The translations under genes were made by a program, and so were the position numbers. Under the pieces are notes generated by a model. It made no database searches. It was given only the letters and a program-made list of their open reading frames with translations, and had not been told where the DNA came from. Positions 11,686 through 23,255 of a stretch of 64,000 nt of DNA are shown in pieces. Position 1 is the first letter of the stretch, and the number at the start of each line of letters is the position of its first letter. The stretch is from Ambrosia x helenae (lineage: Eukaryota > Streptophyta > Magnoliopsida > Asterales > Asteraceae): the NCBI GenBank assembly GCA_030844895.1, contig JAUTDX010000415.1, positions 62,001 through 126,000 on the forward strand. Reading direction: 5' to 3'.

Positions 11686-14600
11686 ATGTTATTCCAGGTA
11701 GGTGGTCAAGGGAGTCATCCCACCTTCTTCGAGATGTCTGCTGCTCAACAGCTTCCTTCCAGTCTCCGTGCTGCCCTTACCTATTCCATCGGTGTATGCT
11801 TCACTTCACTTCTATTAATAATATTAATAATACTCTTATGTTTTATTCTTCATTTATTTAACCATTTCAATAATATTATTATTATTATTATTAATAATAA
11901 TAATATATCAGGTGCTGGCTCTAAGAAGACCTTTCCTCCACAAAGTATTGGATTATGAAGACGAATTCTTCGCTGCCCTAACCCTAATTCTCGAAACACA
12001 TAGCTTACGCACCACAGGTACACACACACAGCCTAACCTTATCTACTAATTCTTGCAATTGCATACGTGATGTGGCTAAATTTGAACCCTAGATACGTTA
12101 ATTCGTTTTAATTCACCAATTTTATGTATGTGTTTTCACTTTGGAAAGTCAATGCAGTAGAAATACTGCTTTTCTGAATTTGTTAACCTGTCTTGGTATT
12201 AAAAAGCGAGAAGCGTAATGAGGCGACAAAGTCTAAATCCGAGGTGCAAATCGCAAAGGCGGTGGTGGGTGGGTGGGCTTTTCGTACGTGAGGCGCAAAG
12301 TGATTATATAAATATTATTTGTTTTATATATATTATACTTTTTTTAGCATTCCCTACCCAAAATTTAGCTATAAATAAGCTTTATGCATGTTTTAGTATA
12401 TAAATTACCTACTCGTATAACCTAAAAAGCCTACAAACGAGTCACGCGCCTCACATGCACCTCATGCTTTTTTTTTTGCCAAAAAAATGTGCCTCACCTG
12501 ACCTTTATGTAAGACACTTGTCATATGTCATGCTTTTTTAAACCAAGTAACATGTTGCTATTGTGTTCTTCCAGATGCGTCCTTTGCAGAGACTTTGTAT
12601 GGATTAAGAAGGAGAGCAGTTAATGTTCAAGTGAAAAAGGATGACGTTCATATGGAAGCAGGAAATAGAATTCAACATACTGGATTGAGGAAACGTCAAA
12701 AGCTTCTCTCGGTTGTCTTTCTGGTTTGTATTTCGCCATGTGCATTTTTCTGCGGTTAAGATTTCTGTATTTTTTTGTATATGTCAAAAGTAGAGGTTAC
12801 ATTATGTCGATGGATGATGATATGATGGTATGATGCAGGTTGTGTTACCGTATTTTAAGTCGAAGTTGCATGCGATCTATAATAGAGAAAGAGAAGCGGC
12901 TCTTCAAGCTAGTCTTTGGGGAAATGTGGATGAACGATTTGATGAAATTGATAATTTGGGTGATGCAAGCAGTTCGTTTGCTTCAACTAGTGGGTTGGAT
13001 GCAGAGTTGTCGGTCAGAACACGCTTCAGGAAAAGAATGGATAAGATTGTGGCTACTTGCTACCCCTGGTTACATGCTGGAACTGAAGGTAATAATAGTA
13101 TTATGATATTATGATTAAATATAATTTCTTGTGTATCTAGATTTCTAGGTTGGAAGGCTCAAAAAAGTGCAAGCCTGTGACAAAAGAAGCGCATTAATAG
13201 ACGCAAAAATAACAAAATAGCACGATTCCAACAGTATGATAAAAACAACATAATAGAATTAGCTAATAGCTATTAAATCATCAAATTGGTTCCAAAGGTT
13301 CAAAATTAATAAAAAGTCACCAAAATAAGCAAGATTCATGGCTATATCATCATCAACCAGTTGGTTTATAATCTAAATAAAAAAGTATATTGAATCATGC
13401 CTCAGCCAAAGGCGTCCCTCGGTTGCGCTTTTGAACGCGTCCCGCCTTTGCGCCTCTTGTTGTTTTCACCAACTGATGTTCACCATAATCTACATAAGTC
13501 ACTAACCATTATTTAGTTAATTTCAATATTAGTAGCCTCCAATCTCCATGATATCTTTCTAATTAATGGTATGATATTACTGGCCGTTCCACCCTTTGGT
13601 TTCATGTTTATTAAGTTTCCTACTAGATACTCCTATTATCTCAATTAGCATTTCATGTTTATTAAGTTTCCTACTAGATACTCCTATTATCTCAATTAGC
13701 ATTTCATGTTTATTAAGTTTCCTACTAGATACTCCTATTATCTCAATTAGCATTTCATGTTTATTAAGTTTCCTACTAGATACTCCTATTATCTCAATTA
13801 GCAGCATAGTATGTTATGGATAAACCCTAAAAAAAATCTGTACTTGAGGTTTTTAAATACCATGGAGACCTCTATACCAAATTTACGATAAGTGAAGAAC
13901 GGTACTGGTGGCTAAAAGAAGAATTCTGTACCTATTTTGCATTTAGAGCTGTTGTTTCTTCATTGTCCTGTAATGTGTTAACCTAATCTGTCTAATTTCT
14001 ATCGTGCAGGATTAGCATTTGCTTACCAGCTGCTATACCTCTTGGATGCTACTGGATTCTACTCTCCAGGATTACATGCACTTGGACTCCAAGTTTGTCG
14101 GGCTACAGGACAAGAGCTGGTATGTTCTTGACATTGCGCTGCCTACTTTTTCTCTCTTGACTAATTGAAAATATGCAAATTAATACTCCCTCTGTCCGAA
14201 TATTTATGCAATGCTCTCTAAAAGAGTTTGAGATTGGTTAAATATCTAAAATACTCCTAATCCAGACGAAGTTGAGGAATCTTGTGGACCGAACCGAAAT
14301 CTGTCGTCGTTATATATTGTAATGTAATGGTCTAATGGATACTTGCAAAATATATATTTGTACCAAAGCGCTTGTAGCCTAGTAGTATCAAGGTGTGGAG
14401 AAAAGGTATCCTTCCCCATGGGGTTGAGGATTCAATTTTCATGGTGGACAAAGGTGCAGATTTAGTAGTACAATTAGAAGCGTGTGTGAGTTAGCCGGTA
14501 AAAAAAAAAAGTAATATGTTGTAACAAAATTTGCCATAAGAAAAAAAACAAAGGGATATGTTGCAGTTTTTTTTGGGAACAACCTTTAAAAGAGAATGTT

Positions 14601-16349
14601 GCAAAAGAAATGGTGTATTAACTGAATTCCATATTGATGTCTACTTTTCTTAGCTTTTATTTTGTGATCATCCTGTGCTTTTCATTTAGTTGACTTTTGA
14701 TGTCAAGGTAGATGGATACTTCATCAAGAATTTCGAAAATAAGAAGTAACGAACGTGAGAGACTACGTGGCCCTCCTTGGTTAAAGGTATGTTTGAAAAT
14801 TTTCTGTTTATTTTAAAAATAGTGATAATATGTTCTGCTTCGTGATAAATGTATGCACGTAATATGTTAATGGGAACTGGATTGACCATTTTCAGTTACT
14901 TTACTGTAGCATTTCATCATTATATTATTGCTAGCTGTAGTGAACTTCTGCTCATTAAGTGCTACTTCAGTCAACTGTAAAAGACCTTGACAACACTATA
15001 TATAGTATATGTGTTCTTAGGTTGTACTATAAGCATGATTGTGATGAGAATCCAATGCGCATTATAAAATGTTAACAAGTTCATTATTTGAAACTACTTA
15101 AATGTATTGTATCCTTGCAATGGCATCTATTATTGGTCTGTGGCGTATGTTATGGGTCGGTATATGACGCCATATATGATGTTGGTATCACAAATCTTTT
15201 AGTCTAATTTAGGTTGACATTTTATGTGTTTCAGGCAGTACAAGGAGCATTGCTAACATGTGCGTATGCAGTTCTGGACTATGCACAAACTGGTCTGATA
15301 GCTGCAGTATTTGGTTTCAAGGTGTGTGTTTTATATATGTGTGTATATATATTATAACATAAATAATCTTCTAAAAATATTTATCATCATGTGCTATAAA
15401 AATAGATGATGGAGTGGTGGTATCAATCTGCCGAGGAGAGAATGTCAGCTCCAACTGTGTATCCTCCGCCGCCACCTCCTCCCCCACCAAAGGTATGCAT
15501 ATCCTGTTCGCTTAAAATATTTATGTCTTGTACATGTAGAATATAATTTTTTTAAATGCTTCGTTATTTTTATATCGTAATTGTATATTAATTAGCTTTT
15601 TTTTTTCTTTTTTTTTTTTGCAACAGGTGGCCAAGGAGGGCATCCCTCTGCCACCTGATAGGACATTATGTCCTCTATGTTCTCAGAAGCGGGCAAATCC
15701 ATCAGCAGTTACAGTTTCTGGGTTTGTGTTTTGCTACGCTTGCATATTCAAGTATGTTTCACAGGTAAGGATTCTTTTAACCGTCATCTTCAACACTAAT
15801 TCCCACTAGGTGGCTAAATGGCTGGTCAGGTGGCCTGGGTTGACTAAAAGGTCAAAGGGTGTTGTCTTATGAATAAACTGATCCACCTAGTATGCATTAA
15901 CAAACCCTTTGGCCGACTTTAACCCACATCTTTATTAGCTAAATCTTTGACATGTTACGTGTAAACATGTTGAATTTTTAATGATCTACATAAGTTTTTC
16001 AATTTGCTCAAAGTAAGGTTATAAGGGGTTGTTTGAATTTGTATTTGGAACCTAGAAAGCGAGTACTGCAAGTCAAAGTTGCAAAAATTAGTTTTTAATT
16101 TTTGCATAAAACAGATTATGTTTCTTGACATCTGATTTGAAGATACAACAATCAGTTTCAATGGATTAAGAGATTCCGCTTTTGTTCACATTTCACATTA
16201 TCACATGCACACTTTCACATCCATTGACTCGGTAAGAATGCTAATCTGTGTCTAATCCTTGGTCTATGTGACAACAGTATAACCGCTGCCCCGTTACATT
16301 GGTTCCTGCAAATGTGGACCAGATTAGGAGGCTATTTCATGACTTGTAG
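11686..16349 (+). CDS. PEX12: Peroxisome biogenesis protein 12 (peroxin-12, RING-type)
   Basis: PEX12 is a peroxisomal membrane RING protein which, with PEX2 and PEX10, forms the ubiquitin-ligase complex that recycles the PEX5 import receptor. Ten exons: 11686-11793, 11912-12017, 12575-12723, 12839-13088, 14010-14119, 14712-14786, 15235-15321, 15406-15492, 15627-15764 and 16278-16349. They total 1182 nt, encoding 393 residues, the same length as I recall for the Arabidopsis protein. It begins MLFQVGGQGSHPTFFEMS. The Pex2/Pex12 N-terminal domain includes VVLPYFKSKLHAIYN and YQLLYLLDATGFYS. A polyproline stretch at about 314-323 precedes the RING, whose visible cysteines are 339, 342, 360, 363 and 374; this incomplete zinc set is normal for PEX12. 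All borders are GT-AG and the frame is intact. Introns carry a minisatellite, a SINE and transposon relics. Confidence 0.97.
12193..12546. mobile_element. Possible TIR-element relic in PEX12 intron 2
   Basis: The ends TTGGTATTAAAAAGC and, from the right, TTGGTTTAAAAAAGC are inverted copies with two differences. The interior has GAGGCGCAAAG and GCGCCTCAC words, as in other GGCGC-type hAT relics of this window. I could not find target duplications, so assignment is tentative. Confidence 0.3.
13136..13460. mobile_element. GGCGC-type transposon relic in PEX12 intron 4
   Basis: The left side has AGGCTCAAAAAAGTGCAAGCC and AAGCGCATTAATAG. The right side has AAAGGCGTCCCTCGG, TGCGCTTTTGAACGCG and TTTGCGCCTC. 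This composition matches the family seen at 27938-28173 and near 33220-33330. The ends are too worn to set exact limits. Confidence 0.3.
13600..13803. repeat. 51-bp tandem repeat, four copies, in PEX12 intron 4
   Basis: Four consecutive 51-bp units that look essentially identical, each beginning TTTCATGTTTATTAAG and ending ATCTCAATTAGCA. Because 51 is a multiple of three, the array stays open in frames on both strands, but it lies in the intron between exons at 12839-13088 and 14010-14119, so it is not expected to code. Confidence 0.95.
14364..14510 (+). mobile_element. tRNA-derived SINE in PEX12 intron 5
   Basis: About 145 bp with an A-box-like TAGCCTAGTAGTATC at 14375, a B-box-like GGTTGAGGATTCAAT at about 14422, and an A-rich 3' tail ending near 14510. 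The internal pol III promoter layout and tail are those of a plant SINE. Flanking duplications were not resolved. Confidence 0.6.
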
Positions 16350-17052
16350 AAGCAGCTTCAGGTCAGATACAATTGGGAGATTGATTAATGGGTTTGCCAT
16401 ACAAAATTTGATCATAGATGTTGAATTAAGATGCTATGAGTTCATTGTTGTAGACCAATGATAAAGCAAGTGAATTAAGCCTCAATTTCTTTGTAAATAA
16501 TTCCAATTAATGGAGTTGTATGTTTTTAGTAGTTACAGCATTGCTAATGGCTGTGAGCCGATGATAATATTACAAGTTAAAGTTGCATCTTGAATCATTC
16601 TATAAGCATTGTTTTTAGTAATTTGATTACATTTAACCAAAAATAATACGATTATGCATTCACCTAAGATCCAACATTCCAACTAGAAGTATCCACAAAC
16701 CGTTGTCCAATATATGTTTTATCACATCATTAATAATAACATAAATTGGTATGTTAATAATACAACCAACTAAACAGGGATCCATTGTATAGTTTGGACC
16801 CTGTATGCCTTGCATATGACCACCTTAGATCTTCACAATTACATCCGGCCATTATATGATTCGATAAGAAATGAATTGGTTTGGGTAAAAAAGATCCCAT
16901 AGGCTTGAGGGATATTGATATTCCTGGTCCTAGAGAAAAAAAAAAAAACAAGACTGACTTAAGATTCAACAAGGAAGTCCTATGTTAAGTTGTCATACGA
17001 CCCAAGACTCAACAAAACTAGTAAAACCCTTATTAACTAGAAACATAAACCA
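16350..17052. other. PEX12 3' region and intergenic DNA
   Basis: Contains the presumed PEX12 3' UTR followed by AT-rich DNA. No supported gene, RNA or complete transposon seen. Confidence 0.5.
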
Positions 17053-17191
17053 AAGGCATGTAGCCCAGCAACGTCAAAGAGTGTAGTTAACGTGTTCCTT
17101 TTTAAGTAGTTGAGGGTTCGAGTCTCGTGATGAGTTTTGGTGCAGATTAATAGTAGGTTTGGTGGACTTGTGAGTTTGTCATTAAAAAAAA
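17053..17191 (+). mobile_element. tRNA-derived SINE
   Basis: A-box-like TAGCCCAGCAACGTC near 17061, a clear B box GGTTCGAGTCTCG at 17115-17127, and an A-rich end at 17183-17190. The spacing between boxes and the total length fit a plant SINE. It resembles the copy at 14364-14510 in design, not in close sequence. Confidence 0.6.
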
Positions 17192-17874
17192 CCAGACATA
17201 TAACTCGGGATTATTTTCATATGTGGGTATATATTCTATACTCTGTAATACATTATAAAAACATTTTAAATAAACAACATGACAATTTTACAAAATTTTT
17301 AAAATGCTTATTACAACTTTAGAAACATAAAGTACAAATGCTACTATGCAATAGTATTTTGCCACATTTAATAAAATTCTCCTAGTTAATACATTATTTA
17401 ATGCACATGAAATTTGATAGAATAGGTTCCTTGCCCCTCATTCTATTAATCTCCTCTATAAATAATACAATTAGTTCTACAATATATGGAAAGAGATAAT
17501 TACAAAATAATTACAAATATTATCTATATATCTATTAAAATTATTCAATAATAATAAGGATAATAATAATAAAATGTTTAAGACATGTCAAGTTAGATCG
17601 AAATCGAATTTTTCAAAAGAACCTTAGTGACACCTGTCACATCACGCAGCCAAACCGAATACTTATTACTATATTGTAGAGATGTAACATATACATTGGC
17701 CATTTTCTAACATATATAGACGTACACACGGCGTTATCATCGAACCATCAACCGTCGCTCTCAACTCACCGGTCACCGGTAACCAGTCACCACCACCACT
17801 GGTAGCCGTTAATATCATCTACATTCCAACAATAATAATCTGATTATAATAAGAACAAACACTCTTTAACCACA

Positions 17875-18192
17875 ATGCATAAACCTCTCTTCACTTACAT
17901 CTCCTCAACCAATCCATCATCATCATCATCATCTTCTACACATTACCATTCCTTAATCACCACCACACACTCACCCAGTCGCTGCATCGGTCTCAACCTG
18001 TTAGTAAAAGCAATCCATCAAGTTACAGCAGGATCAGTCATCGGAGTCCCCTACATTCAGAAAAGGATCATCACCAGAAGACGAAGACCTCTCCACTTCA
18101 CTAATCTTATCCTTACTACTACTCAATTGCTTTCCAAATCTAAACCTAAACCTAAATCCAAATGTAAGAGACAAAGGAGACTTAATACTTAA
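17875..18192 (+). CDS. Small uncharacterised basic protein (hypothetical)
   Basis: An intronless 105-codon frame. The N-terminus is Ser-rich (SSTNPSSSSSSSTHYHS). A central stretch looks protein-like, CIGLNLLVKAIHQVTAGSV followed by IGVPYIQKRIITRRRR, and the C-terminus is Lys/Arg-rich. I do not recognise a family. The central non-repetitive segment and the AT-rich upstream region with TATAAT-like sites favour a real gene, but a chance ORF is possible. No signal peptide or clear membrane segment is seen. Confidence 0.4.
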   Translation: MHKPLFTYISSTNPSSSSSSSTHYHSLITTTHSPSRCIGLNLLVKAIHQVTAGSVIGVPYIQKRIITRRRRPLHFTNLILTTTQLLSKSKPKPKSKCKRQRRLNT

Positions 18193-20588
18193 TACTCCAA
18201 TGCCTTTGTTGTACCTAGACTCTGTTATTGAGCCGTTGATTCCTAATCAACGATCGGACACTAAGATCGTTGGTGAATGATTCGATCTGCTTGATCGTAA
18301 TTTTGTAATTTATTGTTTTTGATGTTATATGGATCTGTTTGGCTGCATTATGTTATGGACCAGAACCATTGCAAGGTATGAGACTCAGGGGTTTATTACT
18401 AGTAGAAATATGTTAAACACTTAAACCTGATTTTGTTAGTTCATAACTTCATGCCTCATGATCAATGGAAAAATAGAGGGTTTTTTTTTTTAGCTTGTTT
18501 GCAACATGTATAGATATTATCTTCCGCTATGTTTGTATACGGATTTCATGAGGAATGTGATGATCAATGTTGATATGGATGATCATGATCATCTTTGAAT
18601 CATTGGTTGATAATTGTTTTCAAACACACTTTGAAGTTAGAACACTTGCATTCGACTGAACACAGTGTAGTTTTGGCAGCTCTACACTTGTTTCTTGGAT
18701 GTATCGGTTTTATAGGACGTTTGCCGTTTGGTAGACTAGTGTTTGTTGATGGGATTTTCTGTGTGTTTATACTTCTGGCTTAACTGTCGGGTGTATCGGT
18801 TTGATAGGACATTTGGTAGGCAGCATTTGCAGCGTATGAGCTATGAACCCGTTTATCTTTGAATGGTAGTGAGTAGCCCTTCAGTTTTAAAAAATCGAAG
18901 CTATGATTGTATTTCCAGGGACAAAAAGCGGTCCCAAAAGTGTTGATTTTGCAGCTCCTAACTTGCAGCCTTTGTTTTATATAACTTATCCCATTGTCAC
19001 TGATGGCCCAGAAGGGCCGCTAAGTCGCTAACCAATGGGATCAGGTTATAAAACAATGCTTACATCACGCAAGTGGCATTTAAGGGGTTAAACGCCGAAA
19101 CCAGTGAAAGTCAGATTCGAGTATTTTAGAGGTACTTAATGCTGCACCAGCCCTTGTTGCAATCTTTCATGATGCTGGTTTCTAATTTCAATCTATAAAT
19201 CAACACAAAATTGTAAGGAAAAAGTAGCCTTAATATGAATCTTGAATCTAAATGAGCATATGTAGTGAAAACTGGCAATATCTTATGCGCCATATGCAAT
19301 AACTAAATACTTTATATTTAGTCAAGGGCATACATGTGTAAATAAACATAAATAATAAATAATTGTCGATTTAGTCGCTGATGTAGTGTATCATTAAAAT
19401 ACAATCCACACCATCAACAATTCAACAGCCTTGCATCATCTTTTACTCAAATAGTCAACTCCTATAGGTATTTTATCTTATACACTCATAATAGCAATGA
19501 CAACACATAACTACATAAGTAAAATTATATAAAAAATGAAAGGATCCACAAGTTTTATGTACACAATTCCCCTACGACATAAAAAGACGAGTAAATAACA
19601 ATAATAGTGTAAAGACCTGAATACCCCCACAAAATCCATTTTAAAAGACGAACATACCCCTGAACAATAATGCATGCTTAACGTATGTTAGCGTCAGGGA
19701 CACAGACCGAACGGAAATGAAACCATAGGCACTCAGTGAGCAAAAGTTTAGGATTAGGGACTCAGGGTCCCTCTTCCAGATAACCTCATAGACTTAAATT
19801 ACACTTTACTCTATATTAACTGTACAAATAGTCTTCGGGTTCATAAACTTCAATCCTACACATCTGTCACAACTATTAAATATTAGATTTACCATCATGT
19901 CTCGATTATTTTTTCTAGATAAATTATATTGTTTATGTAATAACCATTTTTCATTTTCAACCCTCATCTAAGTTGATGCGATGCTTCTCATATACTGATA
20001 TTCTCTAAAGGTGATTTGTTTGATACTTCTATCATGCTTATTTCATAAACCAAATATAAAATAAAATAAAAATGTTACCCATAAAACATTTATAAATTAT
20101 AATTACCAAAAACTACGCTTATAATGAATAAAAAACATAAAATTTTAGTTAGATTATTCATGTAGGAGGGAAGGGCACTCAAGGGTAAAGGGTTAATCCT
20201 GACCATTCTTGCTTCACCACGTCAAAATGAATCCAAAGTGCCCTAGCACCACAAAATCACCGGCAACATTCTAGGTAAAGTACCCTAGTGGTTTCAAATG
20301 GATTTAAGATTTTAATTGTAAGAGAAGTGGTAAGTGGTCAAAGCATTAAATGGGCATACCACAATTCCTTCTTGGCAACATGTTGCAATGATAAACAAAT
20401 ATGTAACATTGCCTAGGGGGTGACGACGGTGTTACCACACGACAATCATAACCAAGAAGCCCTACCCGTAGTTTGCACCGTCACCCTAACACACAGATAT
20501 AACCTATGATAAATGTCTTGTCAAAAATATGATAAATATAATATTCTAAAACTTAAAGTCCAATAACCAATAAAACAACTACTATTAA
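18193..20588. other. Intergenic, no gene seen
   Basis: About 2.4 kb of AT-rich DNA. Short ORFs here show no recognisable domain or codon pattern. No complete transposon with target duplication was found. Confidence 0.5.
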
Positions 20589-20596
20589 ACCCAAAT

Positions 20597-21193
20597 TAGG
20601 AGTGTTTAACGAATCGAATAACGAATTTTTGAATTATTCGAATCGAATTTCTCGAATTTGTAATATTTTTAACTAAATTCGTATTCGATTCGTATTCGCT
20701 TAAAATTCAATTTATTCGATTCGAATAAAAAACTCGAATTCGAATAACTCGATTTAGTTCAAATTTACCATAAATAATAACTTATTTTACTTTTAGTTGT
20801 AGAGTTATACATTGTTTAAGGTTAGACGTTAACATTGGATATACATTGTTAATTGTTTTAGGTTAGGTGCTACCCGAAGCTTTCCTGCATGTAACTGTAA
20901 AGCGCATCAGTCTATTTCGTATGTAAAATTGATATGTAACATTAGATTTTCAACACGGGACGCTCCCGGGATATAAATCTAGTAATGTATATGTGCGTAT
21001 ATATATTTAAAAAAAATATACATGTACAGTTTTTATCGAATCAAATTTAAAATTATAAATTCGTATTCGATTTACTGGACTCGAATTCGAATTGAATCAA
21101 ATTCAAATTCTTAATAATCAAATTCTTGGTAATCGAATCGAACCAAGTCAAAATTCGAATTTTTCAAATCTGAATTGAATTCTGAAACCCCTA
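20597..21193. mobile_element. hAT-type element with ATTCGAAT core, upstream of GAR1
   Basis: A 597-bp element beginning TAGGAGTGTTTAACGAATCG and ending, read inward, TAGGGGTTTCAGAATTC. Duplications ACCCAAAT at 20589-20596 and ACTCAAAT at 21194-21201 match in seven of eight bases. Both arms are rich in TTCGAAT/ATTCGAA words, while the middle (about 20770-20990) is different and ends in a Helitron-like terminus. It ends 116 bp before the GAR1 start codon, within its likely promoter. Confidence 0.78.
20956..20982 (+). mobile_element. Helitron-like 3' terminus
   Basis: Perfect hairpin CGGGA-CGC-TCCCG at 20956-20968, then ten bases, then CTAG at 20979-20982 followed by T. That is the diagnostic Helitron 3' end (hairpin, CTRR, insertion before T). 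It lies inside the hAT element at 20597-21193, suggesting a nested insertion; the matching 5' end was not identified. Confidence 0.5.
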
Positions 21194-21309
21194 ACTCAAA
21201 TAGTGCAAGACACACATTTAAAAACCAAAGCTACACACACCACATGACCAAAACACCCTAAACCCTTAAAAAACCCTAGTCTTATTTTCTCTCCCACTCC
21301 TTACTAAAA

Positions 21310-22656
21310 ATGCGACCACCAAGAGGCGGCGGGTTCGGCAGTCGCGGCCGTGGCGGCGGCGGTTTCAGAGGCGGCAGGGATGGCGGTGGCCGTTTCGGTG
21401 GCCGTTTCGGTGGCGGCCGTGGTGGACGCGGTGGCGGCGGCCGGTTCGGTGGTGATCGCTTCAACGAAGGCCCACCAGAAGAAGTTGTAGGTCTGTAATA
21501 ATAATAATAATAATCCCCTACTGCATAATAACCTAATTTACATATTCATTTACAAATGATTTGATTAACTGTGCAGAGGTTTCGTCGTTTGTTCATGCTT
21601 GTGAGGGAGACGCAGTGACAAAGCTTACTAATGAAAAGATACCTTATTTCAATGCTCCAATTTATCTTCAAAACAAGACTCAGATAGGCAAAGTTGATGA
21701 AATATTTGGTCCAATTAATGAATCTGTGAGTGAGATTTTATTGTTTTTACTTGAAAGTTTTAGTTTTGTTTGATCAGCTAGGGTTTATAATGATGTGTGT
21801 TGTTTTTTGTTTGAAAAATGTAGTTTTTCTCAGTTAAGATGATGGAGGGTATTGTAGCAGCTTCATATGCAGCTGGTGATAAGTTCTATATTGACCCTGC
21901 TAAGCTTTTACCTTTAGCCAGATTTCTTCCACAGCCAAAGTATCTTTCTTTTTCTTTTTAATTGTTGTTTATGATATATATTACTCTATAGAAGGGATGA
22001 GTATGGTTCGGTTCGGTATGGTAATGGGTTAAAAGTTAAAACTGAACCTGTATTCCTGTAATCAAATGACTCTTTTATAAATAGTTACGTTAGTTAATCG
22101 TAGATTTTAGACGTGTAGGTGGATTCAAGCTTAATTTCATAGAGGTGATTATCTTTTGGGTCAGATGAAATTTTAGCAAAATCTTTTTAACTTATAAAAT
22201 ATTATGACAACATTTTTTTTGACATGTAACGTATATGTATAATATGAAGTATATAAAGATCGGTTTTGATGTAGCTTGGTTTGATTAATTTAGTTATTTA
22301 TACACATATCATCTTAACATACCATTGGTTTTTCAGTAGTTACGGTTTGGTTATGTTGTTTCTTTGCTCACTCCTGCTGTGTAGAGTATTTTAATTGTGT
22401 TTAATGGCTTTTAATGTTAAAGCTTCTTGTACAATGGGTTTATTCTTTGCTTTAAACTTTGGTGTTAAACAGGGGAGCAAGCGGTGGACGTGGGGGTGGA
22501 AGAGGAGGTGGTAGAGGTGGAGGGCGTGGTGGTTCTTTCCGTGGCAGAGGTGCTCCTAGAGGAGGTGGTGGCTTTCGTGGTGGAAGTCGTGGTGGTGGCG
22601 GCTTTCGTGGTGGCAGTCGTGGCGGTGGATTTGGTAGGGGCCGAGGGAGATCATAG
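21310..22656 (+). CDS. GAR1: H/ACA ribonucleoprotein complex subunit 1 (GAR1)
   Basis: GAR1 is a core protein of H/ACA snoRNPs, which pseudouridylate rRNA in the nucleolus, and of telomerase RNP in many eukaryotes. Four exons, 21310-21490, 21577-21725, 21824-21939 and 22473-22656, total 630 nt and encode 209 residues. Residues 1 to about 58 form an N-terminal Arg/Gly-rich (RGG) domain. The Gar1/Naf1 core follows, with FVHACEGDAVTKL, PYFNAPIYLQNKTQIGKVDE, FGPINESFFSVKM and DKFYIDPAKLLPLARFLPQ. From about 152 to the end is a second RGG domain ending GRGRGRS. This two-RGG layout and length match eukaryotic GAR1. The frame is intact and all borders are GT-AG. Intron 3, 21940-22472, may hold a worn hAT relic. 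The 3' UTR follows 22656. Confidence 0.97.
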
Positions 22657-23255
22657 AACAAGATTTTGGTGGTGTTTTATGATTTTTATCTAGTGCACTT
22701 GTCTCATGTAGTTTTGGTTCTAAGTTTTTCTTGCAGCTTGTGTTATGACGTTTAATTTTTCATTCGAAAATGATGCTTGATTATCGATAAACCTAGTCCC
22801 ATTACCTTATATAATACCTGGCAAAATGGGTTGGTAGTTCACTAGTTCTTCGCCATTGTTACCCCCTTCTGTTTATCGTTTGTCGTCTGCTATCCGCCAA
22901 ATATTCATCATCCGTCGCCTACTTGGCGCATGTCAACTCACGAGTGAAATAAATTAGACCCAAAATAACCTGGCAGGCTATCAAAAAAGGGACCCGCTAC
23001 CCATGTTGTCTGACCCGCCTATTTGGCAACTCAATCTGGATTAGTTTTCTCTCATAAAGAAAGATTCAACCCGGTTACCTGACCGACTAGTTTTGTCTCA
23101 GACTACAAATAACCTTAATGAGATTTGACCCGTTAACCAACCAACCCGCTCAGACCACCTATATTGTAATGTCTAAGTAAAGTAGTAGTTCTAGTGAACA
23201 CATAAAAGAAGTATGATCTCTCATTCTCTTGACCGGGAACACGCCTTTAGGTAGT
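22657..23255. other. GAR1 3' region and intergenic DNA
   Basis: Presumed GAR1 3' UTR, then DNA with several TGACCCGTT/AACCCG words common in plant transposon debris. No gene supported. Confidence 0.5.

Noticed and set aside
13600..13803. CRISPR-like array
   Set aside because: Units are contiguous tandem copies without spacers, in a plant intron.
13577..13823. Repetitive ORFs on both strands
   Set aside because: They arise from the 51-bp intronic minisatellite, whose period is a multiple of three.
14186..14260. Stowaway MITE in PEX12 intron 5 (CTCCCTCTGTCCGAAT)
   Set aside because: Only one Stowaway-like end is visible; no inverted partner or TA duplication was found nearby.
22003..22375. 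hAT element in GAR1 intron 3
   Set aside because: Ends AGGGATGAGTATGG and AGGAGTGAGCAAAG are suggestive inverted relatives, but no 8-bp duplication is present and the interior is unremarkable.
21282..22693. Pro-rich and Val-rich open frames opposite and alongside GAR1
   Set aside because: They are shadows of the GGC/GGT-rich RGG codons; the GAR1 frame has the conserved core domain and correct splice sites.
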